DNA of 64,000 bases from contig CAJNOL010000905.1 in assembly GCA_905250125.1 (NCBI GenBank), forward strand, positions 31,017 to 95,016, given 5' to 3'. A program made the translations under genes and the position numbers. Position 1 is the stretch's first letter. Every line of letters begins with the position of its first letter. Below the pieces are notes generated by a model. It was given only the letters and a program-made list of their open reading frames with translations, was not told the DNA's origin and did no database searches. Origin of the DNA: Rotaria sordida (lineage: Eukaryota > Rotifera > Eurotatoria > Philodinida > Philodinidae). Below are positions 34,620 to 46,300 of the stretch, piece after piece.

Positions 34620-36490
34620 ACAGGGTGTCTCATAAATAGAACAAAGATAAAAATTTCAAATATCTCCACTCCAGTTCAATCACATGGACTGATTTTTTGG
34701 CTAGTGGTAGAACTTTATTCAAATTTTTTTTATACGGATAATGTAAGCAAGCACTTCTATTAAGTATTATTGTTGACCTGACTAAAGAAATTTTATCTGT
34801 TATCATGTAAGAAAAATACATATGAAGGCTTCTATAGATAATTTTTAGTTGTTATTTAAGAAAACAACAAGAAGAAATCAGAATAAGTTCTATGAGTGAT
34901 ATAATATTGATACAAATAGACCAAATTTTCGAGCGTGGAACACTAAATTAATCGAAGAAGATGATGATTCAATGTTCAAAGGACTTTAATTGTGCGTTGT
35001 ACTTTTTAGATACTACTTGTGGTATTTGAAAATGCTAGTTCTGAAAATTTGGTCTATTTGTCTCAATGCTATATCACTTGTCGAACTTGTTTTAATTTCT
35101 TCTTGTTACTTTCTTAAGAGACGCCCTCCTCTCAGAATTGATTTCCCACTTGGAATAGACCGTTTGAGCTGAAACTTTCAGGAATGAATATGCTCCCAGT
35201 GAAAAAAGCTTGTGGTAAGAATTTCAGCCTGATATGCTCGACTAGACTGAAGTTTCGGCTTGTCCTCTGACCTTTCAGGAGAATCAAAATAACTCCGTCA
35301 TTGGAAAGGGTACAGAGCTCGGACTGGTTTTAAATTAAAGCTAGCCTCTATACGCAACTTTTCATCGGGCGGAATTTTGAAACTTCTTTCCATTCATTTT
35401 TTACGAGTATTTTTTGAACATGGTGTGCAAAACAAGCATAAAAAAAATGTCGTTCCACGACAGTAAATCCCACTTTTCTCAGTCCTGGAGTCAAGTATCA
35501 AAAATCTGTCCGATGAAAAGTTAGCCCTGATAGAGAACTTTAAAAGAAAAAAACTATTGATGACACTTCGAAAAGAGAGGGAGTTTCCTGTCTAAAAACC
35601 ATGTTTTGAGAAAAACGCTAAAGAAGTTTTCCAATATGCGTAAAAATGTTTTTTTAGTGGAGTAACATTGTTATTTAAATAGCATCAATAAAAAAATTTT
35701 ATACCAAATAAAAGCGCGTCAAAAATAGGATTTATCCGGTATTAAATAGTAAAAGTTATAGCAACTTTTCAATCATTTTCTGACATTCACGACTGTGAAT
35801 CAGACCTAGTTTGAACTGTCTCATCCAAGAAAACTTTCTTTGTCAATATGACGTCAAATTCTAGAAACTTCATGAATTCGATATTGAAAAATTGCTATAA
35901 CTTTTACTATTTAATACTGATAAATCCTATTTTTGATGCACTTTAATTTTGCATAAAAATTTTTATTAATTCTATTGAAAATAACAATGTTACTCTTCTG
36001 AAAAAATATTTTTACGTACACTGTAGGAATGGATTTTTCATTCAAATCCAGAACAAATCATATTAGAATGATATATTTTTAATATATTTCAATGGACCGT
36101 TTGAAAGTGCGTGATCGATGAAGGTAGCTAACGTCATCTGACATGCTGGATAATATAAAAATGTTCTATTCAATGATAATATAAGTGGTAACGCAGTTTT
36201 TTCGAAACTGAAAAACTTTAAAAACTACGAAAATTTCTTCGAAAATATAGTAGTATACTCAAAGTTTCATGTGATAAGTCTTTGAAAATCTGTTCGTTTT
36301 CCAGAAAGCTATACATATTCTGAAAGAGGAAGCTTCGCTGCATCTTCCTATGATAAAAACTCAACTTCGATTTTCTAAGGAGGAGCCCTTAATTAAAATG
36401 TCGCTTTTCATCAGTGATTTTGAAAAACATCGATTTTTTGTTCATTTCATTATCAAAAATGCCATTTATTTCGTGTTTTTGATATAAAGT
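34620..36490. repeat. Cluster of fold-back repeats
   Basis: Three inverted pairs lie close together. (a) 34855-34945 with 35030-35116, sharing AACAAGAAGAAAT and CAAATAGACCAAATTTT. (b) 35360-35387 with 35500-35528, sharing AACTTTTCATCGG. (c) 35637-35790 with 35880-36024, sharing GTAACATTGTTATTT, CAAAAATAGGATTTATC and TTAAATAGTAAAAGTTATA. At 34620 there is a lone AGGGTGTCTCATAAAT end like that of the element at 50800. The pairs may be parts of one decayed composite. No protein was found. Confidence 0.6.
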
Positions 36491-36494
36491 TCAC

Positions 36495-36735
36495 GAAAGT
36501 CATGACATTTTTTTGACTCCATGGGCAGCTCGTGATTTACAATCAATTACACGAACTGATTTAAATAAATATAACAAAAAAAATGGACAACGTTTAATCA
36601 ATTCAAAAAAACCCTTTGATATTCGCTATGTAGAAATGGTAAGTGGTTCACATTGGAATACATCGAAATACAACTATCCAGCTCCTTTTGAGAATTATGC
36701 GTGCAAAAACGTTATAGATATGCTATGCATTTAAA
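36495..36735 (+). other. Coding-like fragment of unknown origin
   Basis: A 73-codon frame without its own ATG (starts TTG at 36513) reads LTPWAARDLQSITRTDLNKY, then RYVEMVSGSHWNTSKYNYP. Its composition (Trp, Pro, mixed residues) is protein-like compared with the surrounding low-complexity frames. It may be an exon or a remnant; no splice partner or family was recognised. Confidence 0.25.
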
Positions 36736-36739
36736 ATAT

Positions 36740-39080
36740 TGTGAACTATCAATAGCAGTAAACCCAATGCCGTGGATAAGAAAAGGCATAGAGATAGATT
36801 ACCAAAGACGAAATCTGCTTTACTAATACAATAATTCAATTTTCATTTTCTTTTTTATAAAACTATTTTTTAAATTTCTCCTTATTTATTCCATGATTCT
36901 TTGATTTATTTAAATTTATTTTCTACTTGTAAAGCTTATCATGATACCGATAAATTTTGTGTTTTGTACCAATATATCAATCGAAACTTTTTACTTATAC
37001 TTGTATTTAACAAACTGATCATTTTTATAATCAATCAAATTACTAATAATTTTAGTACTAACTGCTTAACATTTATATTGACCATTTATATACTTTTTAC
37101 CGATCATTTCATCTATTTTACTGATAACTTAAATGATAGTCAAATTAATTTTTTCTTCTTATGTGTTTGATCGTATGCATGCATTACGCGACTCCATCAA
37201 TGAATCGTTTATTCACATGAATAGAATACAGTGACTCCACATATTAAATTGGCTAGAAAAAAAAAACTTCGTAAAGAACATGAAACAATGGATGATTCTC
37301 TTGTTCTCTGTATTTCGTAAGGCAGAAGAGTATTCTCTAGGTGAATATCATCAACGATCAAAAAAAAAATCTTTCCTCCTTGAAACGTGACTATTCATGC
37401 GTAAACATCGATATAGTCGATGAACGTTTTGTTTAGGCCATACGAAGAAAAAAAAACACTGCAGTCACATACCCAATTGAGATGATGTTATACATGACGG
37501 ATGTCCACATATATTGTAGACATTTCCAGTTTGTATTTGTATCGCATTTTTAATTTTGTACTATTTCAAATTCTCTCACTTTCTTTATGCAAATTTGTCG
37601 TTTCTACCAAAAATGTCTAGTATTATTACTGACTCTTGACAGGCAAAATCATCAAAGGAGCACACAGAAGATCTTACAAGTCTTTATTATTGAAAACCCT
37701 TGATGATATTCTGCAATTGTTTTATTACATTAAGTGTCTCACGTTAAGCTTGCTATTCTCATCAGATTCTCAAAAGATTTTTCTTGCGATTTTGACTTCT
37801 TTCGTAGGTTAAAATGTGCGAAGTCTAGTTTGATTGATTAAAATGTCCTTGACGTTTATGAAAGTCTTGCAAAATATACAAATATCATTTGTTTATCTTT
37901 TCATCGTCGATCTTATTGCATTTGTTTTCTATGTTCGAAAATACTAGTAACGTGCAAAATAGTCACTTGAACCTCTAAGGGCATCTTAAAATAAGAACTT
38001 TATCTTTCGACACGAAAGCTCACCATTGCTTTGCTCTACATACACTACGAATGGAAAAGAAAAAATATTAAAATAATCCATTTCGAGTCAACAACTTATT
38101 ATAGAGTCACAATCAACAAGGAATGATAAATGTTTAAACTTGTACTAATTTTGAAGTCTGTACGTCAATATTATTATAATAACTCATAACTCAGAGATAA
38201 GAAACTTAATAAATAGAGGGTAGATCAGAGTCAAGATACGGGTATTTGGTTGTTGGCATTGCGTAAGAATGATGGCAAGGTTGTAGGTGTCGGTAAAGCT
38301 CAAGGTTAGGTTAATCATATGAGTATCTGGTTGAAATAAAACCAATAGTCACCATCATTGTAACGAGAAAAATATATATTATGTAGTATTCGTGAAAGAA
38401 CATTTCTCGTTGTTTGTCTGTAATACCTGCTTTTTTGGTGATGATTTTCAAATATGCATACCAGTACATCTCTGATTTCTGCTCTTTGTTACTTGTCATA
38501 GGCTACTTTTGTGAAAAACCAGAGATCAACTCTCTGAGATTTAGTAAAAATTAATAACAATTTGAAATCTACTGATACTTTATACTCTGGATCGTTCAAC
38601 CGGAAGCAGATTTGGAAAAGATGGCTTTCTTCTGAGTCTTGTGATTCTAACTTCTTTAGTAGAACTCAAAGAAAGCAGAATTTTGACAATAAGATAAACT
38701 AGATCTGAACTTTCTTTTTAGTGAACCCCGATGCATTGCGTGGGATATGCACAGTGAAAACACTGTTTGATGGGACCAAATGTGATAAGAATACTATATG
38801 CAATCATTTTGTCTTACTCTCATAGAAGAATATGTTTTCTTATTTTTCTAAAAATTTTCCAACACTTTTACTGAGGCATATTACTCAGTACTCGCTTCGT
38901 TCTTTGCGTATTGTCATTCGTTTCTCTTTAATATCCCCTTTTTTGGCTTGCCGACCTCCATAGTGGATGGCATCTGAAAACGACGATCAGTTGAACAATG
39001 CATAAGTTCATCCGATTTATCGTTTCGATCAAAAACGATAAAAAATTTTCATACGATCCTGATCTGCTTAGATTTACATG
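36740..39080. other. Intergenic, nothing recognised
   Basis: AT-rich with only short low-complexity frames. A few G-rich words (GGTTGTAGGTGTCGG, about 38280) recall the telomere-like tracts but have no clear C-rich partner. Confidence 0.4.
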
Positions 39081-39090
39081 GTTTTTATAA

Positions 39091-39866
39091 GTCCTTTTCT
39101 ATATGTCATTTTCTTTACGTCATTCTCTATGCGTCCTTTTATACATCCCTTTCTGTACGTCCTTTTTATACGTTGTGTTTCGTAATATCAAATTATAAAA
39201 TAAAAGTCGATATTACTATGTATACGGAGGCGAATTTGGATCGCGGTTCTTCGAAGAGTCGCACATGGTCACATGCCATGATACAGATATTAAAGGTCAG
39301 TTACACGTAGGCGTATTGCATTAGAATTAGTATTAGTATTAATCATTCATAATACTACTTCAGCATTTTTGACATTTTAATTAATTAATGCCGAGATGTT
39401 AGCATTAAGTTGGCATTCATTTTAGTTCTATTACATATACCCAATGTAAGTTTTGATCGGCTACTTTCTCTTGTCACATATAACTTTCTAGGGACTACTT
39501 GAACATGCTACTTATTGTATTTCAAGTAGCTTTCTAAAAGCTACATGAAGTACATGTATTAAAATTTTTAAAAATGCTAGTCTAATACTAACACTTTGCC
39601 AATAATTGACTTTAATGCTAGTAATGCTGAAGCATTCATCTTAATCATTAATTCTAATGCAAAAGCAGCAGCATTTTTTAAATACCAATACTAACATTAC
39701 ATCCCTAGTTACACAGGCAATTTTGTTTATTTTCAATTAATTCAATTCAACATTCAAACTTTACGTTTATGACAGCTTTCGGTATTTAGAATGAACTTAT
39801 GGAAAAGGACATATAAAAAGAAGAATAGACAAGAACGTATAGAAAAAGACGTACAGAAAAAGAATG
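39091..39866. repeat. Nested inverted-repeat elements with ACGTCCTTTT-type tandem arms
   Basis: Outer arms 39091-39175 and 39801-39866 are inverted and each contains degenerate tandem units like TACGTCCTTTTCTA. Inside them lies a second palindromic element, about 39295-39720, whose ends read TCAGTTACAC and, inverted, TTGCCTGTGTAACTAGGGATG. It is rich in TTAGTATTA and GCATTAGAATTA words on both arms. No coding capacity. Confidence 0.55.
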
Positions 39867-39869
39867 CTG

Positions 39870-40262
39870 TGACTATAGTATGATTTTATTTAATATTTAG
39901 ACGTACTTTAGATTTTTCTTATAAAAGGCTTGCTGTTTTTTTTGCCACCGATTCTTGAAGAAAACATAAAGCGAATTATATGAGAAGGCATAGATATGGA
40001 TACCACTGCTACTTTCGTCTCTGAAGAATTTATATAGTGTCGTCAAGTACGTTTTCATCGAAGTAGGGCTATAAAATTTTATTTGTTTCATACTCTAGTG
40101 GTCCAAATATGCTCCTGCTGCTCAAGCAATACTCTGAAGTATACAACAACGAAAATATCATCCAATAAAATTAAGTACATTTGTAGCCATATTTTATAAG
40201 TACATCTCAGTATAATTTCCTTCATTCATTGAAGTCTGTTGATATTTAATAATAATAATAGT
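39870..40262. promoter_or_regulatory. Upstream region of the Kv channel gene
   Basis: About 390 bp without a gene before the channel's ATG. No TATA box or factor site can be assigned with confidence; listed only as the presumed promoter/5' UTR. Confidence 0.3.
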
Positions 40263-41821
40263 ATGGCTTCATTCAATTCATTTGAATCCCATGATGAATC
40301 GATGGAAAAACCGAATAGTGAATCCCCAATAGTCATAATCAATGTTAGTGGACGGCGATATGAAACACAACTATCTACTCTCGAAAATTTTCCTGAAACA
40401 CTTTTGGGCAACGAAAGTAAACGGAAACGTTTCTGGCATAACGAACGGAAAGAATACTTTTTCGACCGGCATCGAGGTTGTTTCGAATGTATCTTGCACT
40501 ATTATCAATCAAATGGACGTCTTCGTCGATCAGATGCTATCTCATTAGATATATTTCTCGAGGAGATTTCGTTTTTTCAATTAGGTCCAACAGCATATGC
40601 TCAAGTGAAGGAATCGGAAAATATAAGTGAATTAAAAATTGCACTCATGCCGAAAAAACATTGGCGTAAAGTTCTTTGGTGCCTTCTAGAATATCCTGAA
40701 AGTTCAATATGGGCTACTTTGATCACTATCATTACGATGACTTTCACTTTGCTCTCGTGTCTCGTGTTGGCTATTGGAACTTTGCCCCTATTCATTGATT
40801 ATTCACTAAATTCTTGTCTCCAACAAGCAAATCTTTCTGTCAACACAACATTTCTTCCAATTTGTACAGAAGTATTCGACTCACCATTTTTCATTATTCA
40901 AACTATTTGCGTTGTGTATTTCACAATCGAATTTCTTCTTCGTTTGATAAGCACTCCATCTTATAAACGCTTTTTTTTGTCGTTTTGGACTTATATTGAT
41001 TTGGCAGCTATTATTCCTTATTTTGTCTATTTAGGTTTTGCAACAAATAAGTCATATCTGCAGACAGATTTGAAAACCACAACCGCTATAAACATTTTAC
41101 TTTTAATACGTTTATTTCGTATATTAAAATTGTTTCTTATTTTTAAATATGTGAAAACACTGCATACTCTTGGTTCAACTATTAAAGAATCTTGTGCCGA
41201 TTTTATCGGAGCATTTTTTGGTATAATTCTTTTAGCATTTCTATTCGGAGCAGCGTGTTATGTTGCTGAAGTTGAAGACAATCACGCAGTGTTCAGTTCG
41301 ATTCCGAAAGCATTATATTGGGCAATAATCACAATTATGACCGTTGGGTGAGTACGGTAAGTTTTCATAATAAAATTATTTCAATCTATTTCAATAGCTA
41401 TGGAGATATGTATCCGATAACAACTGCTGGTCGTATAATAGCTTGTGCATGTGCCTTGTGTGGTGCAGCTGTAATCGGTATGCTTGTTTCAGTTCTAGTC
41501 GATCGTTATCAACATATTTTTAATCGGAAAACGTATGAACCATATCAGCAAATGTCATCAATCGAATTCACTGATACGAATAACAAATCTGAAGATGAGG
41601 AGCCGTATATAACTCAACAATTCTTCAGCAATACACAATTGCCAATCGAACAAACAATTCAGCGAATACTAAATTATAAGAATCATACAAATTTTGATCA
41701 AGAAGAACTACTGCAAACATCACTGGAATCTAATCCCAATTTCATCGTTTTATCCAATAATAGCACTATCAATGGTCAGACAGTCAATCAAGTCATTTGG
41801 GATTTGAACAAAAATCTATAA
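40263..41821 (+). CDS. Shaker-type voltage-gated K+ channel subunit, divergent
   Basis: Exons 40263-41347 and 41398-41821 join across a 50-bp GTGAGT..AATAG intron that splits the second-last Gly codon of the selectivity filter, giving TIMTVGYGDMYP; 502 aa. The ATG at 40263 is used because the upstream extension has only TTG. Residues ~20-110 are a BTB/T1 tetramerisation domain (IINVSGRRYETQL, FFDRHRGCFECILHYYQSNGRLRR). S1-S6 follow. S4 reads IRLFRILKLFLIFKYVK: aligned to Shaker, the first Arg and the fifth charge are replaced by Leu, so gating charge is reduced. S6 (CALCGAAVIGMLVSVLV) lacks the Pro-x-Pro hinge of Shaker-type channels. The C-terminus is short and Gln/Asn-rich. Expected to form homo- or heterotetramers in the plasma membrane. 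Confidence 0.92.
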
Positions 41822-42227
41822 AATTTTAACAAACTATCATCAAAGACATTCGTTCACGAATCATTGATGATGATGACAGAATCATTACTCAATCGAGTGC
41901 TCATGCACTGTTAAGCATACTTTTTAGCAATAAAAAAAGACGCTACTTTGATAGATGACACTGCTAACTTATCTATATGCTTCTCTTTTTGATTATACAT
42001 ATTTCTTGTCAATCTCTCATTTATTAATAAACTATTTTGATGAAAAAATCGAGCTAGGCTCAACTCATGATCATTTTCTGTTCTCAATTTTGTCTTAGAA
42101 CATGGACAATAGAGAGTATTGAAATTTGTAACGGTAAGCAATAGTCGCATAAGTAATTTAATTGCACATGATTTATCACAATGATTCTCAATCACTTTTA
42201 ATGACTCCTGCAAATTTTCACATCAGA
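41822..42227. other. 3' flank of the Kv gene, nothing further recognised
   Basis: Includes AATAAA-like AGCAATAAAAAAAG at about 41926, a possible poly(A) signal. The 100-codon minus-strand frame here has no support. Confidence 0.4.
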
Positions 42228-42330
42228 GACAGGGTTTGGGTGTGAATCAAGATCAGTTTCAAACTCAAAGCCACCCACAACTACAATCACTTCCACACTC
42301 ACACTCATACCCACAATCGACACCTATACC
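42228..42330. repeat. Telomere-like G-rich/C-rich fold-back tract (site 6)
   Basis: AGGGTTTGGGTGTGAATC is followed by a spacer and CCACCCACAACTAC ... CACTCATACCCACAATC. Confidence 0.5.
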
Positions 42331-42555
42331 ATAACTGGATAACGGTCGGAGTTTTCTGGACCGAAACGAACCAGTCGGTAACCGGTCGGTTGAAGTTTTT
42401 GACTTGACCGGCAAAAAACTGGCGAAAAGCTGGTGCGTTTCAGGCATCAACTTACTGATCAGTTTTTTCGAGAAACAGTCTGTCACTTCAATTCCATGAA
42501 GACACTCAATGTCAAACTCACATAACTCTTGGAGTTTCCAATAGTAACAACAGCT

Positions 42556-42928
42556 AGGGTGTAAGTGTGGGCGTGGGTATGGATGTGGTTGTGCGTGTGA
42601 GTGTGTGGTTGGGTGTGGATGTGGATGTGTGTAGGGGTGTGGATGTGGATGTGTGTAGGGGTGTGTGTGCGTGTGTGGTTGGATGCGGGTACTGATGAAG
42701 ACGTTGACGCCTCTCACCTACACCCGCACCCACACTCATACTCACATCCCACACCCACCCACACCACACATCTAGTTTCCACCTGCACTCACATTCACAC
42801 CACACATCCACTCCCTACCTGCACTGACACCCACATCCACATTCATTCCCTACTCAAATCCACATCCACACCCGCTCCCCATCCACTTCTTACCCACACT
42901 CACACCCACCCGCACACACTCACATCAG
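42556..42928. repeat. Longest telomere-like G-rich/C-rich fold-back tract (site 7)
   Basis: 42556-42688 is almost purely G/T-rich on this strand, built of GTGTGG(A/G)T and GGATGTG units, including a near-exact repeat of GGATGTGTGTAGGGGTGTG. After about 20 bp, 42710-42928 is the C/A-rich counterpart (CACCCACACTCATAC, CACATCCACACCC). The polarity is G-rich then C-rich, as in a head-to-head telomere junction. Open frames in the tract on both strands (His/Thr/Pro repeats) are artefacts of the repeat. It lies between the converging Kv and P450 genes. Confidence 0.85.
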
Positions 42929-42929
42929 A

Positions 42930-43350
42930 TACAACAGCGACATCCTCGAGTCAAACTCTGTTAAGCGAATATACGATGTCAATATCAGATTTGTAATTCG
43001 TTTCAGTTGTGTATTGTCCAAATAGGCAGAAAAGTATGAGAGCCAAGAGAACTACGCAAAATCCATATCGTTGCTAAGAGATATTTTAGTAGGAAGCACG
43101 AATGTGCTATTTTATTTATAATTCGAACAATTCGCTTGGCAAATATAAGCATGAAAGTGCTTTTCTTTGAAATGGATTATTCTCCGTTGAACAGAATTAT
43201 TAATTATTTGTTGGGTGAGTTTTTATTCACCATGTTTCGAATAAATGAAAATTATAAAAGCATCTCTAAAATCTAATAATTCGCAACTACATAAACGATA
43301 AAGCTTAATACTTAGGTCTATAATAAAAATAAGCACACTAAGGTATATTG
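42930..43350. other. 3' flank of the P450 fusion gene
   Basis: Non-coding. On the minus strand this is downstream of the stop at 43351. No repeat recognised. Confidence 0.4.
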
Positions 43351-46300
43351 TTATGCAAAGACATCGACACTGTATCTGGTAGCATCAACCGTTGCTAAAA
43401 TCGTTGCTGCCTCGGACTCATCACATTGACGATGCTCTGCAATAATCTTAATAAAGCAAGTTTTCAATGATCCAGCAAGCTTCGTTGCACTTCCACAAGT
43501 GTAAAGTCGTGCACCTTCGGAAAACAATTTGCGAATATCTTTCCGATCTTCCCAAACTAAATCTTGAACGTATTTTTTGCCATCCTTTGATCCACGTGAA
43601 AAGACATGTTTCACCTGAATTGCACCAATTTTTGACCATTTATCAATTTCATCGGCGTATAAGAAATCTTTTTCTGATCGACATCCGTAGTAGAGAATAG
43701 TAGGACCAACTTGTCTGCCACACACCATCTGTGCTGCTCGTTCTTGAATGAAGCCACGAAATGGGGCGATTCCACTGCCAGCAGCAAACATCACTACTGG
43801 AACCTTTGTATCAGTAGGTAAATGAAAGTTCGAATCACTTGCTCGGACACTGCAACTGAGACGATCGCCTGGTTTCAGATTGGCAAGATAATTGGAGGCA
43901 ACACCCCAGTGCTGACCCAGTCCACTCAATGCCGGAGCAGTGAGTACGTCGATACTAAGTGTCACCGATTCGAAATTCCACAGAGGCGAAGACGAGATAC
44001 TATATTGACGCACACGAAGTGATGGCACCATTCGAAGATATTGTGAAAATGAAAGATCACATGACGGATATTGTTCGAGAATATCAAGTATGCTAAGACG
44101 CTTATCAAGAATCTCTTTTTCATATGCATCACCACCGAGACTTTGAAGTTGTGTTTGTTCATTTTCATCTTTACATAGTGCAGCAAGTGTTTCCACTTGC
44201 TTTCGACTGATTGGTTGACTCAGTTCGACATAACCCCAGAGAATTGTGTATGCGCTCACGGGATAACCAGTTGGAAGAAATGTTTCTGTAGACGACGTGA
44301 TTTTAATATTAGTATCAATAGATAATTTGAAACGTTTAAGAATTTGACGAACAATTTCCGGTGGATTAGTTGGCAATACAGCAAGATAATCTCCTGCACG
44401 ATATGTTTGCCCTTTTGGCAGCTCAATTTCGATATGTCGCTTTGCAGGCCCAAGTTCACTTGCTTCAACAAGTAATCTGTTTTCTATTACAATGCCGACA
44501 TCTGTTATTTGTCCAAGACTTCTTGTCGAATTAACAATTTCGATAGAAAGCTTTTCTTGACTAATAACACCTTGTAATCCATTCATTTTGCGTAATACTT
44601 GAAAAAGATTATCTTTCCAAGCTTCAAATGCACCAAAGAAATCACCAGCAGCATCACCGATTCCACGATCGACAATACGCGTACCACCAACTTTTTCAAG
44701 CGTTTCATCAATATAAATTGGAATCTTTTGGTACGTGTTAACCCAATCATGATGGCCAGCTCCGAACACAGCATAGTTGACCTTGAGCTCCGGTTTCGAT
44801 TGAAGGTATGCTACGAATTGTTTTGCATTACTGCACGGTTGACCTTCATACGAGGAAGTCACTATGATCACCGGCCGATCGCAGGGAATCGCTCCAACGA
44901 CTGAGTCAAGAGTTGCAATTGTCGCATTGAATCCATGGGTAGGTGCTTCAGAGGCCAAAGTTCTGGCAAATGATTCACATGAACCGGAATTGCTGCCGAA
45001 AAGAATGGATAACGGTTGAAATTGATTTGCCTCGACGGCCGGTATTTGAGCAGGTGTCATCTCTTCTTGTTTCTTGATGCTAATACCTAGTGGAATTTTG
45101 ACTTGCTGACGTGGTCGAGCTCGTATTTTAAATCCAGCAGGTTTAATCGTTCCCATCTGTTTAATACGAAGATCATAAGAAGGATCAACAAATTCAAGAT
45201 TGAAATGTTTAAGAATGAGTGCGATGACAATAACACTTTCTTGCATGGCAAATGGTCGACCAAGACAGCTACGTTGACCGTTTCCAAAAGGTTTCCAGGC
45301 ATTTGGTGGCAAATTTTCAAAACCTCCGTTGAGCATTCGTTCGGGTAGAAAATCTTCTGGGCGATCCCAAACTTTTGTATCACGGTGTAATTGACGCACC
45401 AGGACTGAAATTCGATCGTCTTTGTGGATTTCATAGCCACCAGGTAGGATCTCTTTGTCTGCTTTCGATTGTACGGAAAAAAATGATACTATAGGTTGCA
45501 GTCGAAGTGTTTCTTTGAGAATAGCATCAATATATTTCAATCTTGGCAGGATATCAACGGTGATTTCGTCAAATTGATCAGCTTCTGCTTGTGCTTTTTG
45601 GAAGGCATGCGGATTCTTGAGAAGGTAATAAAACGCGAGTGAAAGCATTCCAGAAGTTGTTTCATGACCAGCAATCAGAAATGTGACCATTTGATAACGA
45701 ATATTTTCATCCGATAGTTGAAGGCCAGTTTCTTGATCTTTTCCGTTAATCATTCGATTAAGCAAATCATTAGTATCATTTGGATACATGCGTCTGTATT
45801 GTACAATTTCATCACATAGCTTGTGCATATAAGCAATATTATCTTGATACTGTTTTGCAGCTCTAACCATGAGTGTATTTTGTAACGGAAGTCGTTGAGA
45901 ACGTCTATTACCTTCGGTAAGGACACTGCCCATCGCAACAACAAATTGATGCATTTCGTTACGATAAAAACTGTTAAATCGGTAATCGAATCCACAAAGT
46001 GCAATTGTGTCGAATGTTAATCGGGTAAAATTATCACAAACATCAATTTCTTCTGCAGCAAAGCGATGCCAACGTAAAATCAATTGAGAAGCAATATCCA
46101 TCATTTGCGGAAACATGCTGCGGATTGCGATCGGTCCAAAGGCAGGAACCAGAATGTTGTGTGCAAGTTTCCAATTCGGCTCTGATGTACGAGCAGTAAA
46201 GAGCCCATCACCAGCAAGAGGCCGAATTTCCTCTATAGGTCGGCTAAGTGCTTTATCGAATTTTGATTGATCACAAATAAAATTGACGAGTTCTTGACTG

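Noticed and set aside
42265..42996. Long overlapping frames rich in His, Thr, Pro or in Cys, Trp, Gly in the 42.3-43.0 kb tract
   Set aside because: They are the telomere-like repeat read in several frames on both strands; no non-repetitive sequence supports them.
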